The notes below the pieces were generated by a model. That model searched no databases, was not told where the DNA came from, and saw only the letters and a list, made by a program, of their open reading frames with translations. From Chloromonas sp. AAM2 (Eukaryota > Chlorophyta > Chlorophyceae > Chlamydomonadales > Chlamydomonadaceae), in NCBI GenBank assembly GCA_004335635.1, contig QAXH01005564.1, forward strand, positions 1-64,000: DNA of 64,000 nt. The letters are read 5' to 3'. This document shows positions 24,237-39,862 of this stretch, in pieces. Each line of letters opens with the position of its first letter. Positions within the stretch are counted from its first letter, which is position 1. The translations under genes and the position numbers were made by a program.

Positions 24237-24615
24237 GGTGTCCTGATGGACGTTCTTACAACCACGCGCGTCGACTTCGATGTTGATCACGTTGAGTTGC
24301 TTGTGTGTGTGTTGTCGGCACGTGTCCTTGGGGTGTGGCAACACTTTTTATATTACGTCTCACTTTACAGCACATTCCACAAGCAACAGCAGTAGCAATA
24401 GCTGCCCCACACCTTTTCAGCAATAGCAATAGCAATAGCTGCCCCACGCCACTTTCATTCGGACTGAGTAGGTTGCAGCTCGAGCGTCCATCACATTGGA
24501 GCCCTGCACACGTTCATGTGCATTTGTCTTGTTTGGTCGACGTGTGCTTCCTCACTATTACCAGTGAAGTAGCCCTTGCTAGATGGAAAGATGAAAGGCG
24601 GAGAAAGAATTACAA
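24237..24615. other. divergent gap with a duplicated CAATAG-rich segment
   Basis: The sequence AGCAATAGCTGCCCCAC occurs twice (about 24390-24410 and 24430-24448), with extra CAATAG units in the second copy. It should contain the promoter of the minus-strand gene starting at 24236. Confidence 0.5.
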
Positions 24616-25014
24616 ATGCTGGAAAATATACAGCTGTTGTCAACTGCTGTTTGCATGGGGAAATGGCGAGCACCGATATGCAGCCGATATTACATGCACA
24701 ACCCACACAACTGCAACGCGGGATCTCTGGGCGCAGCGGGCAAGGGCGACAGCGGGCCCAGGCGTGCCTACTGCAGCCGCTGTTCGGCTGAGCAGAACAA
24801 ATTGGTCAGCAAGGAGGAGTGCAGCGCTAGCCATGAACCTTATCCACCGGGCAAAGAAGGCCAGCGGCAGATGACAACCAATGCCCGAGTGGCAGACAGG
24901 CTGGTGGAGCTGAAGCAGCAGGCTGAGCCTGCTTGTGACATATCCTCTTCAGAGACTGGCAGCTCCCCCCCGGCAGGGTGTGATTTTCTAGATAGATTGG
25001 TCAAGAGGCACTAG
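24616..25014 (+). CDS. possible small cysteine-containing protein, 132 aa (doubtful)
   Basis: This intronless frame starts at ATG 24616 and ends at TAG 25014, divergent from the preceding minus-strand gene. The central part YCSRCSAEQNKLVSKEEC has three or four cysteines, and the C-terminal half is charged and Ser/Pro rich. The third-codon positions after codon 40 are GC-rich as in neighbouring exons, which is the main reason to list it. I recognise no domain. It may be a real short gene, a last exon, or chance. Confidence 0.25.
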   Translation: MLENIQLLSTAVCMGKWRAPICSRYYMHNPHNCNAGSLGAAGKGDSGPRRAYCSRCSAEQNKLVSKEECSASHEPYPPGKEGQRQMTTNARVADRLVELKQQAEPACDISSSETGSSPPAGCDFLDRLVKRH

Positions 25015-25107
25015 ACGTGAGTCCAGTCAGTTTAGTGAGTTTAGTCAGTCCAGCCAGGTTATGCACCTCATCACCTCATCACTACACCTCATCACTGGGA
25101 TAAAGGG

Positions 25108-25140
25108 AATTGTCCCAGAACTGGCAAACTCTTGTTTTAG
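25108..25140. repeat. solo copy of family-2 element end
   Basis: AATTGTCCCAGAACTGGCAA followed by ACTCTTGTTTTAG matches the ends at 20349, 40412 and 47021. No partner end was found close by. Confidence 0.45.
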
Positions 25141-26276
25141 GCAGTCTAGTACCGTGGCATTGTCAAACTGAAGGCCTTTGCACCCATTTGCAATGACTGG
25201 CCCATGTGTCAGCCGGTCTAGTTTGTTCTTGTGACAGTGGATACTGGGAGTGGGATGGCATGTGATGCATGAACGCCACATACAATGCATACATTGCAGT
25301 TGGTTGTCTTCAGGTGGGTGTATGTAAGTAGTAGGGCTTCTTTATTTGAGTAGCACCTTGTTCAGCATAAGGACGCGATGAGATGTGTTTGTTATCCGGA
25401 TAGGGTACAGCAAAGAAGTTACATTGCTACATTTGGCTGAACTCCGTGGTAACTGTCAGCTATCACAAATTCTTGACTGCTGACTGTGCGTGTGGTGCTT
25501 GTTGGCCGACGCTTATGCCAGGTGCCAAGCAGGCAAGGACAGCTGTGTTTTGTTAGGAGGCTTGCCTTAGGACGGTTGTGAATTCCGGTGCACACGATAG
25601 CAGTTCGTTTCACTTGCCTCACCTGTGTTGTCCGGGTTCTCCTCCTCGGCTGCAGTACTGTTAAGGAAGGATAACGCAGTCAGGTCGTAGGCAAAAGACG
25701 CGACAAAGGACAGCGCTAGCTGGCTTGATAGTCAAAACAAATTCTCTCCCGCATGCATGGTAACAAACAGTCCTACTCTGCTTTCTTGACCACTTTCTAT
25801 CATGCCTACCATATGATAATTAAGTAGCCTTCATTGGGCGCACTCAGGTGCCTCCACAAATCCCGTCTTCTGTCAGCCTCGCTGACCGCAGATATCTCAG
25901 ATTGCAACAGATTTACAAGCCGATGTGCGCAAGCAGAAACACAAGCAAGCACAAGCAGGACACACCATCTCCGCTCACATCCAACACCTGTTTACACTAC
26001 AACTTTTGCAGAATCCCAAAAGAAGTTCCATCCCATTCTGACAAATCATTATGTTTATACACAGCCGTGTAGACATACCTGTACAGGTCCTCACATGGAT
26101 CACATTGCCCCTCCGCGTCATGTCCAGACATGGTGGTACAGGTGCGGTAAAGTTCATAGGTCATACTTATATGCCGCTCAATCCGAAACGGCTGTGCCCC
26201 AGCCTTATCTATAGATCACATGTACCTCAAAAACGCACGCTCCAAACATACACCAGACTCGCCAGCAGCGCTGGAG

Positions 26277-26281
26277 TTACA
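26277..26281 (-). promoter_or_regulatory. TGTAA polyadenylation signal (minus strand)
   Basis: Plus-strand TTACA is TGTAA on the minus strand, 41 bp after the PhoD-type gene stop. That would give a very short 3' untranslated region, so a more distal signal may be the one used. Confidence 0.3.
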
Positions 26282-26321
26282 ATTGTACAACCACATGTGC
26301 GGGCTGGTCACGTGCTCTTCC

Positions 26322-29300
26322 TCAGTACACCCTCTGTGATGGGTACTGGGAAGACCCATACTGTTGGCCCGGTGGCGGCGCCCCGTTGTAGCCTGCACCT
26401 CCCTGAGGCGACATTTGGGGTGCACCGGGAGGAGCGGGGTGGGCCTGGGGCGCGCCCGTGGGCTGGTGGTACCCAGCAGGAGGGGCTGGTGGCTGCGGGT
26501 ACCCCCCCTGAGGGGCGTTGGGTTGATATTGTGCAGGTGGATGTCCCGCGAGTTGTGAGGGGTGCTGAATGCCGGGGTAGTGCTGGCCCGCAGGTGGTGG
26601 CTGCTGCGGGGAATTGGGGTAGTGGCCTGTGGGCTGCGGACCGTGGCCGGGTGACTGTGGGGGCGGGTAGGTGCCTGACGGTGGCGCGTAAGCTGCCTGC
26701 GGAGAACCAGGGGGTACGGCGTGCGGGGAGCCAGGCGGGGTGCCAGCTTGACCCTGGCCAGGCCAGGTACTGCCATGTGGAGCAGCGCCTGCCGGGGCGG
26801 GCACGGTGGGGTAGGACCCAGGAGCAGCGGCAGGAGGGTAGGCAGCCGGTGCACCGCCCTGTGTGGGGTATGGCTGTGCACCTGGTGGGGCCTGGTACGC
26901 TGGCGGAGGCTGGTATGCGCCTGGTGGGGCCTGGTACGCTGGCGGCGGCTGGTATGCGCCTGGCGGGGCATATGGAGCGGGACCAGGTGCAGGCCCGTAG
27001 ATGGGCAGGTTGTCAGGCGGTTTCTGGCCCACTGACAACATGGCCATCTGGGCTGTGTTGGGCATGTCCAGGGGCGGCACCATGACCTCGTAGGTCTCGG
27101 GGCGCATGTCATGGTGCTTGTGGTTGGGCTCAACTCGGAACTGCAGGCACGCAGCATCAAGGCGCCAATCAATTTGACTGCTATTCGCCGGTGAATATAT
27201 CCTTAGCACATTGCCAACTGCTGCACAGTCTACTCCACAGTCTACTCATACAGGATACACCCGATTTGGAGTTGACCGCACAATTCGAAGCTGGCATGAG
27301 CCTGACTACTCCCAGTGCGACCCACATGCAACCTGCTCCCTCCACAATCCCAACCCAAGTGCTTGTCTTCGTGCTCATGTGAAATGCATATGTGCAAAAC
27401 ATGCTGAAGTTGCATATTCACGTCTCTCTCTCTCTCTCTCTGGCCCCCCCCGCGCCCTTACCCTGAACACGAGTGCCCCCTCGCTGTGCCCCGCGCCCGA
27501 GGTGACAGGGTTCTCGTCCACCATGACCCAGTTGCGCTGGTCGCACAGCACCTTCTTCACGCCAAACACATTCAGCATATGCTCCTTGGTATCCTGCACG
27601 GGATAGGGACCAGGCAGGACCATCAGTCTCGGCTGGCCATCACGTCATGAATGGCCGCTGACTGGGAGTGAACAGAGATACGCATGCAAGCGGACCGCTC
27701 GATGACAACTCACACAGTTGCTCTGCAACTGGTGGCTGCACACAGACATGACTGTACAGACATGCATGCGAAAGAGCAACTGGATGACAAACCAAAGGAG
27801 TGCTCTGCAGTGCGTGCACTGCTCATATGGAACGTGTTCACTGGGACCACACGGCTGTTACGTTTGCCTGCCCAGTGCACCTTGTCCAGGTAGGAAGACT
27901 TTGCACTCATCGAGAGCGCCGTGATGACGGCAGGAGGGGGGGGGCCGTTGCCGATGGCGGAGGAGATGATCTGGGGCATGTACCTGCAGGTCACCACACG
28001 CAACATTGCAGTACATGTATCACAATCACGTACCAGCTGCTGGAGCATTTTCGGCCACCAAATCCTGTCAGTGCCTGGGCTGTGCAGGCATAGCAGTCGC
28101 TGCTCAAGCTTGCATCACTCCAACATGTGCGGATGAATTAACCTCCATGCGCGCACATCGCTTCCTTCTCCCTGCACAATCTTTCAACATGCAGACTGTT
28201 ACAAGTCCATAGTGCATTTCTCTTCTTCCCAGCCCTCGCACCTGTGGTCCTGCCTGAGACTCTTCTTGGGATGGCTGCAGAAGCGCCCCACCCCTGCAGC
28301 GTGCACGTCGCCGCTGACAATTGTGAAGCGGAAGCCGCGCGACAGCGCCAGGTCCTGCAGCATGTGCACCAGGTGCAGCCGCTCCTGCTCGTGCACTGTG
28401 GCGCCCCAGTGGTCAACAAGGTCATCAAGGATCTCCACAGTGCCAAACTGGCTGAGGATGCTGTCGGCCAGACCGGTCTTCTGGAAGAAGTTTATGATGC
28501 CCTTGGGTTTACCACCTGCGTGCCAGGGTGGGAACACGCTCTGTCTTTCCTGTTGCTGCTGTTGAAACTGTATCGAGCGTACACTGTGTCATGGTCGCGT
28601 GCACCAGTCATTCATAGCTTTGAAGCAGCCTGCCGACCAACCTCACTCCAAAACACTTGGCGCTGGTCAAGGGCATGGTCATGCAAACTGGAGGGGGAGG
28701 TGCAACTACACAAATACACAAAAAGACAGAACACGTGCTACAACTGTGTGATGAGCACCGGCACTGGGCATAAGTTGGAGCCTAGCTGGTCGCCAGAGAC
28801 TGCTGGGTGGGTGATGTGATGACAGGCGGCGTGCCCCTGGGCCCTGTCTGCGTGCCTCACACGTGCGGTGGCCCTGCCTGCGTGCCTCACACGTGCAGTG
28901 GCCCTGCCTGCGTGCCTCACACGTGCGGTGGCCGTGCTTACGTGACATCCAGGAGACAGTGGACTCGGCCCCTGCGATCTTGGGGTACATGACGGGCACG
29001 GTAGCCAGCACCACCACATGGCGAATGGATGCGGGCAGGGCGGCCAGACGGGCCTGAATCCTGTGGCACAGGAAGCAAGGAAGGGCAAAGCACGACCTCA
29101 GCAGACATGTCATTGCCAGTTGGACATTTGCAGCAGGACAAGTGGATGAGCAGTGACAGAAGCAGTGGACAGAAGCAGCTCTGCAATACGTGATCATGTT
29201 GTTCTGTGGCTGCACATCCAGTGGCATCACGTCAGGATGACACGCCCAACCCGACAGACCAGGCCAGTCAGTCACCCACATGGCCCATGACGCGGGTCGT

Positions 29301-30274
29301 ATGATTTGCTTGTCCGTGCGTTCTGAGCGCGTGTCCAGCATCAGCATGGCGGTGGTGGAGCCAAAGCACGAGAGCGTGTTCCACCCAAACTCGCCGAATG
29401 CGTTCATGTCCTTCACGGCGCGCTCAACAGTGGTGTGCTGCTGGAACAGAGCGTAAAACTTGCGGGCAATGAAGTACACGCCCTGCGCAGGAGAGTGGCG
29501 TGTGGGCAAGTTGAGCCTTGGCACATGGATGAGCAGCAGGGTGCGTGGAACAGGGCGCCAGGGTGTGTGGGCGAGCAGGGAGGAAGGCAAGGGGGAAGGA
29601 CTAGCCTTAGCACAGGGTTGCACCACACAAGGTGTCAGTGTGCATGAGCATGGCATGGTGAGGACCCACACAACGACAGCAGCAGCTGGGCAGTTAGAAA
29701 TGTGTGCAGCGTCCGGGCCGAGCACTGTTCCATGCGCTACTGTAGGGCTCGGCACATGGCGCACGGCATATTGTGGCAAACCCAGGACAACTGCCTACGT
29801 CCTCGATTGTCCAGATTCCCTTCACGCATGCCGAGTTGTCCTTCCAAGGCCCGTCTTTTGTCATATCAGTCTCTGACCGCGCGCGCACCTGGAAGACCGG
29901 GCAGCCCTGCAGGTAGTCGGGGTAGGAGCCCCACCCGTCGAAGATGTCGTGGTCATCCCACACCATCATCTGCGGCAGCAAAACATGCACACGTACACAA
30001 AATACTCAGTCATCAATTGAACTCATAGCGCACAAGTGCATAGACTTGGGGACCAGGGCAGGTTTTAGGTGTTACAGCCAGTAGAAGAGGCTTAGCACAG
30101 CTGCCACACTAGCAGACCGTTTGCACTTCAATCTGTCCGTCAGCTCTGGCCATTGTTACGCTAGTCCTGTCACATGCACTCCAGGTGCCTGACCTGTGGA
30201 ATGGTGGCCAGAGCGTCCTTGAAGACAGGCTGGCTCCAGTGCTTCACGTACGCCCTGAAGTAATAGTCAAACGC

Positions 30275-30315
<41 letters not shown>

Positions 30316-32156
30316 ATTGGCTTCAGTCAGAGCGAGTGCCTTCAATAGTAGAAGTAGACATGCAGGGCCATGACAGTGAACACACAGGGGCTACTAGCAG
30401 CTGAACAAGCGAAGCATGTGTACCACCCAACATGCTTATCAGCATCAACATGCCCATATCTTATGCTGCCCACGTTTGTGAGCTTTGGATGGTCTGGTGG
30501 CTCCTGCCTGCCCTGTGCATGGCGCCTGTCGCCTCACCTGGTTGACCATGTCCTGCGTGAACGGGTGCGCCACGCGGATCTCCTTGCTGGGCAGGTTGCA
30601 CCACTCTCTGAGCGCGGGCACGTCCCACACAGGGTCGTTGTAGATCTGGTCACCACCGCCCACCATCACATGGAAGGGATGCTGCAGGAGGCAGGCATCA
30701 GGAACAAGGTCAACAATACATCTGACTGTGCGTGTGTCCATGTGCACACAAAGCAGCAGGATCCTCGAGTTCCAGAGCAAACTGCAACGTGATAAGCTAT
30801 CAGAAACAAGCACGGCACAAGGGTCAATCACCTGTCACCGTATGATCCACAACTGACAGGAGATCTCATCAACTGCCACTGCCAAGCCATTCCACTTGCC
30901 CCTCTGGCCGCACCTCGTGGTGATTGTGCATGACATCCCTCCACAGAGGCTGGATGCCTCCCAGCGCCTCCTCGTCCTCAGGCTTGTCAAACCCGTTGCA
31001 GCTGTAAAAGCCCCAGCGCCACTTCTGGTTGACGCCGGGCACCACGAAGTGGTAGCGGTGGTGGTGCGAGAACAGGTGGTCAGTGGGCAGCACGACGTTG
31101 TACGCAATCTTGCGCTCAGCCAGGCCACACTCAACCACAAGGTCAAAGCGCCTGTGCAAGTTGCAGGATAAAAGCTGGGGCCATAAGTTGAGACACACTA
31201 GGAAACTGCGGAATGTTGGAATGTCATGGTGCACTAACGCCAGTCTGGTCGCCTCGTTACACGAGAACTGCTCACGCTTGATGGTTCACACTTGCCCCAC
31301 CAACCAGACCTGACGCACCATTAGCTGTATCAGCCCCTTGCACCCACCAGAAGTTCCATCCCTGGTAGTGGTCCAGGTGCAGTCCAGTGACCACTACGTC
31401 CGGCACCTTTGCATGTGCATCACGGAAGCGGAGCGAGGGCGGGGTGGGGCTCTTGGACTGGTGCAGCAGGAACAGCACAGTGGCTGTGTACTGGCGGGTC
31501 TGGGGGTCATAGTTGCAGAAGCGCAGCCAAGGGCCGAACTTGGCGACATCATGTGGTGGGCCTGGAAGGCCTGGCGTGGTGGTGGGGATGATGGGCGCGG
31601 CGGGGGGCGCCATGTAGCCATTCTGACCACCAGGTTGACCGGGTGTGGCAGCTGCATCTGTGGCAGGATTCAGGCAGCCAAACTTGGATGAGCCCAGGGG
31701 TCGGTTGCGTAATTCATTGGCCTCCTCCGGTGTCATTGGTTTGCTGGGCAGGCAGTTGGCGCCCTGTGCCTCGTTCACTACTTGCACCTGTTGCTGGGGG
31801 GGAGGAGGGCTGGGCGGCGCGCTGTTGCCAGCGCTAAACAGACGCTTGAAGAAGCCTCGTTCCTCTGTCGGCGGCGTGGCTGGTGGAGTGGAGGGCCCTG
31901 GGCCTGTGTTGTTGCTAGGGGTTTCTACGCCCTGCTGTGTGGCGCTAGCAGTGAAAGTGCTGCTCTGCTGCAGCTGCTCTGGCTGCTGCTGGATATTCGG
32001 GTAGGATGATGGTGTGGTTGGTTGCTGCACATGACCCTGCTGCTGTTGGGCATAGCCTTGTGCTGGCTGCGGTGCGTAGACCGGCTTGCTACCTTGGTAG
32101 CCAGGTGATGGCGGTGGCTGCGGGTAGCTGGATGGCTGCTGCTGCTGCTGCTGCAT
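26322..32156 (-). CDS. PhoD-type metallophosphatase with long proline-rich N- and C-terminal regions
   Basis: Eleven exons (32156-31348, 31151-30914, 30681-30538, 30274-30194, 29969-29889, 29482-29276, 29053-28942, 28515-28242, 27983-27881, 27593-27462, 27140-26322) sum to exactly 1000 codons (999 aa). PhoD enzymes hydrolyse phosphate mono- and diesters with bound metals. Metal-site motifs are in order: HVMVGGGDQIYND (about residue 360), VWDDHDIFDGWGSYPD (about 428-443), MLMLDTRSERT and FTIVSGDVHAAGVGRF (about 626). The first 200 residues are Gln/Pro-rich and begin with a polyQ run; about 235 C-terminal residues are Pro/Gly/Tyr-rich, with a duplicated AYQAPPGAYQPPP unit and a final SSQYPSQRVY. 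No signal peptide is seen, so a secreted role is not supported. The ATG at 32156 follows an AG that could be a splice acceptor, so an extra 5' exon is possible. For intron 6 I used the GATTCAG|GCC acceptor, which restores the family's SWxxWxRL spacing. Confidence 0.9.
28841..28930. repeat. 30-bp tandem repeat, 3 copies, next to a splice donor
   Basis: Three exact-length 30-bp units (GCCCTGCCTGCGTGCCTCAC plus ACGTGCGGTG) lie in the PhoD-gene intron. The adjacent donor region (28931-28944) is a diverged fourth copy. Confidence 0.9.
30278..30314. repeat. (CA)n microsatellite in a PhoD-gene intron
   Basis: About 18 CA units lie immediately upstream (in gene orientation) of the exon at 30274, forming a TG tract before the splice acceptor. 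Confidence 0.95.
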
Positions 32157-35673
<3,517 letters not shown>

Positions 35674-36355
35674 GCTAGCAGCATTGCAAGCCTTTGCTAC
35701 AATTCTGGTCCTGATTGACGTTTGAGCTATCCTGAATGAGAGAAGCTATGTAGCTGCTGGGCCAGTCCGCATGTGTCTGTTCCTAGCACTAAGTTAATCT
35801 CTCAGCTGTTGCTGTACTTGTACTGTAAGCACAAATTGTGATAGCCGATGGATGTCGATTGCAGCTGCCAAGCTAACCAGCCACGCTGTATCACTGGTTC
35901 AGGCTTGGTCAGCCCAAACTAACTATCAAAACACCAAAAACAATCTATTACTCGTTATGCAAAAGTTCATACAGTTAGCCATCGTGTTGAGCACAGAATA
36001 TCCCAAGGATGGTTTCAGACAAGTACGTTCAAATCATGTTTGTGCAAAAAGTGGAACAGGCTGTAACCAAGCGAAGCGTGGCAAGTCCACAGAGTGTATA
36101 CAGAACGTGGAGAATACAGGGTATATTAACACAACAGCCAGTGAAGTGATGCGCAGCACAACCTTTCCTTGTCACAACTTTGCAGCTTGCAGTGCAACAC
36201 AATAGGCGTCACAACGGAAGTCTTCATGCCGTCGTGAAGTCTACATTCGCCATGCGTGTTGCCAGGTGGCAGGAGCTGATAGAGCATGCAAACAACTTAG
36301 ACGTTGTTCCAGCTTCGCCCATAGTAGTTGCCTGCGTTGCAGTACAACCCAAGCG
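35674..36355. other. 3' flanks of convergent genes
   Basis: It contains the tubulin 3' untranslated region with TGTAA at 35824 and the 3' end of the next minus-strand gene. No coding exon seen. Confidence 0.6.
35824..35828 (+). promoter_or_regulatory. TGTAA polyadenylation signal of alpha-tubulin
   Basis: TGTAA lies 151 bp after the tubulin stop (CTTGTACTGTAAGC). Confidence 0.6.
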
Positions 36356-39300
36356 TTAAAGACCAAGGCCATACATGTGGCCAACTCCACTATCAGTACT
36401 ACGAGTACTGCCAGCCTGATGTAATTGTGCTACTGGCGCTTCTACGACATGAACCGTCGCCGTACCTGATTCCTTGTTGTGTGGTCCGTAATAGTCAGTG
36501 AACAAGGGTGACCCTACAACAGGCCGCTGGAGATGCCTGCGCAGCACACAGCAATTGACATTAATAACCTGTCAGCATGCTGCCCCGGCCTAGAGCTTGG
36601 GTGCAGCAACTGATGCAGATGTGATGGTGCACTGGATAGGCTAAGACTAAGCACAACCTGCGCTGCCACGTCTGCCACCCACCGCCACTGGCCAGCCACT
36701 AGGTGTGCATTGTGACCACCTGCCACTGCATGCTGGGACAAACCGTCCTGACAGCGTGTGAGGTCACGCAGCGAGAGCTGGCTGCTGCCACCACTGCCCT
36801 TCATGCGTGTCCTGCATGATGGTACAACACGACACAGCTGAGGTTGGGAACGGTTTGCCTGGGCAGCGTGAAAGGATGCCAAAGCGTTGTGGTAGAGTGG
36901 AACTGACCTTGACATGCCCTTGGGCACAGGCCTAGCCTATTCAGCCTGTTCAGCCTAGTGCATAGTTGAAGACAAGACTAGTGAATGCACTCAGACAGCG
37001 CTGACCCAGCAAGATCAGCTCACCAAAACGAGTCAACTGATGCCTTCCGCACACTCTCTGACATGTCCCCGCCAGGAGCCAGCTGACCTGCAGACAGATC
37101 GCCAATGGAACACACACATACTGCTAAGCCCACCCAATCATGCCAGCGGCCATACTGCTTCTCATGTCCCATGCACGACTTTCGCCAACAAGTACGCCAC
37201 AGGCGCATCGCTCAGTCCTGCACTCACTGGCAGCGGAGGCTTCACGCCTGGACTGTGCCAGGCTGAGCACAGTGGGGTCCTGGTTGTTGCCCGCCAGCAG
37301 AGTGCTCTGCGCACCTCTGAAGAAGTCAGGGAAACACATTCACAGACTTAGGGGCAACAGAACGGGTCAGGGCTGTGCAAGGCTGCAGAGAGCGCTGGTT
37401 GCGAGCGCCTTCGTAACGCACACTTTCTCAGCGGTGAGCTGGTGCCTGACGGGCTAGTAGCCTTGCAGTAGATTTGGGCAAGTTGCTCAACTCTGCAGCC
37501 CCTCACCTGCTAGTGAGCATCATGGCCTGGCCGTCCGTCAAATTCCGCCCATCAACTCTGTCTGGGCCGTGGTGGTGCCGTGCCGTGCGTAGCTTCTGGA
37601 CAGTGGGGTCCCATGCATCCGATGTGCGGTCGGCCCAAGACGCAGCGTCATGCGTGCATTCCGTGTTAACAGCGGGGCTCACGTCGTTGTAAGAATACAC
37701 AGCACCTGCGCATGTTGACATCATCGCGTGAGATCAGGTCGACCAGCTGTCGATGCAACTAGTTGACTGCGCCCAGTCTGCGATGTACTGGGTCCATGTC
37801 AATGGTCCATGGTTACACTAAGATCTGAAGTGTTATACAACAGCGTGCGGCGCCCTAGTGGGCCACTAGATGTATCCTTGAAACGCCTTGTCCTTGGACG
37901 CTCGCGTTCACGTACACCGATGTTCGTATACCGGGTTAATGTATACCGGGCAATGCACAAACAATACTGTACTTCAAGGACTATTGCTTGAAGCATAGCA
38001 CGTGCAGCGTTTGGTACGCAGCGCCTATTTGCGCAAGCTTCCTTCCCTCCGCTTACCAATGGCCTTGGGCCCCTGCACGGCCAGGGACCTCTGAATCGTG
38101 CCGGCAGGTGTGAAGACACCAGGGGCCGTCAATGTCTGAGCCTGTAGGCAGGAGAGGAGCACGGGCACGACAACACTTGTTGGTAACACTAGCTTGCAGT
38201 GTCACCAACCTGTGCAGCTAACTTCACCTGTGTAGCTAACGTCACCTTCAAATCGAAACGGAAAATGCCAAAAAGTTTGCAAAAATCCGTTTCTGGCCAG
38301 GTGGAGGTAAGACACAGTGTTTGCAGCTTTTGACAGCCCTAAAACTCTACAACACCGTGGACTGAATATACCATTCCAGAGACACGCTTGATGGCGTTGC
38401 CTGAAGAACAAATGGGTGCGCCCTTGGAGAGCACCTCCCAGTATGCGGTAGTGCTTGCACAAACATTTAAATTGAATTCAGCAAGCCCAGGCTATCCTGA
38501 GAAGAGCAAGGTCGATATATGGAGATGAACACAATCTGTCACATGACTGTAACTCCTGATGTGTCTCCTGAGCCTGACTCTGACCCAACTCATCAAGCGC
38601 ACACGTCCCATGCCAAGGCCGTGCGGCACCTTGCAACCTACCGTGCCAAGCAGGTTGCACCAATTGTAACTGAGCTCTGTCCTGGCCTCACCTTGCTGTC
38701 TATGACCTGCCCAGGAAGACGAGCCGTGTCCCATTTCCCATGCCCATTCAGAAAAGACGGCCGGACTTGTGGGTTGACCTGCAACCAAAAGCAAACGTTT
38801 GTGTTGGAGCGCACTGCACATTTGCATGTGGGCTGCGGTGCACAGCAGCATCGCTGCTCATGTGCATGCACACCTTTGGACGAATGACCACGCAAGCGTC
38901 AGCGCGTGTAACATACGCATTGCAGCTTGTGTAGATTAGTGCATGCATGTGGATGGTGTGATGTGCACGAACAGGAAAGTGTGATGCGGCAGGCCAGATG
39001 GGCTCTAGCACTGATGCATGCGGCTGCTGTTTGCGGCCCACCTCAGAGTTGAGGTTCTGCCATGCCCGGGGCTGAGCCTTGCCATCAGCAGTGGCGGATG
39101 TCCCTGCGAGCGTTGTGGTGGTCAGGGGCGCCGTGCCGCCAGAAGGCCTGCATAAGAGAACGATGTGCGGGAGTGTTGGGCTGTGGACTACACCCTTACA
39201 TATGTGGCATGCATCACTGCCAACACGTGAAGGTTGTGTTAAGTAAGTGCAGAAACGTGCCAATCACTACCTGGTTCTGAGCAGATCCTTGGTCTGGAAG

Positions 39301-39450
39301 CTGTTGATGTTCAGGTCCCGTGGATCGTACCTGCATGCATAGATGCAAAACGTACAGTCAATGCGCAGCCCGGCAGCTGAGCAGACATCATGTCTCCCGT
39401 CGACCAGTCAATGCGAACTGAACGCATGCACCCTAACCCCACCTCGTCAT
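36356..39450 (-). CDS. unrecognised protein, 314 aa, ten small exons
   Basis: I do not recognise a family. Exons 39450-39443, 39330-39271, 39147-39042, 38141-38057, 37705-37507, 37316-37228, 37087-37024, 36931-36908, 36811-36683 and 36536-36356 join in phase at every border to 315 codons, which supports the model although each exon is short. The predicted start is MTRYDPRDLNINSFQTKDLL, with ATGACGAG alone in an 8-bp first exon. Other segments are SGGTAPLTTTTLAG, GVFTPAGTIQRSL, AVYSYNDVSPAVNTE, WDPTVQKLRTARHHHG, GNNQDPTVLSLAQSRRE and a C-terminus SPLFTDYYGPHNK ending GLGL. It is soluble, basic and Ser/Thr rich, without repeats or membrane helices. Its tail-to-tail position beside alpha-tubulin says little by itself. 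A cilium- or microtubule-associated role is only a guess. Confidence 0.65.
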
Positions 39451-39862
39451 AGTGCCGTGTAACAGGTTGATTCGATTTTCAGGCTTGACAGCGGATGCGC
39501 AGACAAGAAGCTCGGGCCTTCGACCTGGAAAGGCGTCATTTTTGCATTTAATGGCGCCGTACCCGTACCTGCGTTTCTGCCTGGTTCCTCTGCTTTTCGT
39601 CGTCGCTTTTCAGCCGTAGCAGCTGCAGTAGCAGTCAACGTGCAACTTCGACGCCACACGCGGCAGCTGGCGACGATCTCGATTTGAAAGCCAAAAAGAG
39701 CAGAGATGCCAAGGGCGTCAACATGCGCGGTGTTCTGAAGGTGCCAGCATGCACCATCCAGAGGAGTTCGCACAATGGGTTGGATTGCAGGGCTGTGAAG
39801 GCCAGGGTGTTGTAGCTTGAGGGACCCGTTTCCAAGGAGCTCCACTCGTGGTTTCACAGTAC

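Larger units (their letters stand above)
25015..26321. other. intergenic region, no gene seen
   Basis: Short repeats of CACCTCATCA occur near 25065-25095, and a copy of the family-2 inverted-repeat end is at 25108-25140. Open frames are short and without similarity. Confidence 0.5.

Noticed and set aside
26051..27085. 344-codon plus-strand open frame
   Set aside because: It is antisense to the proline-rich last exon of the PhoD-type gene; GC-rich repeated codons on one strand leave the other strand open by chance, and the minus frame continues the recognised protein.
28706..29779. 357-codon minus-strand frame
   Set aside because: It runs through PhoD-gene introns and a 30-bp repeat; only short parts coincide with true exons in phase.
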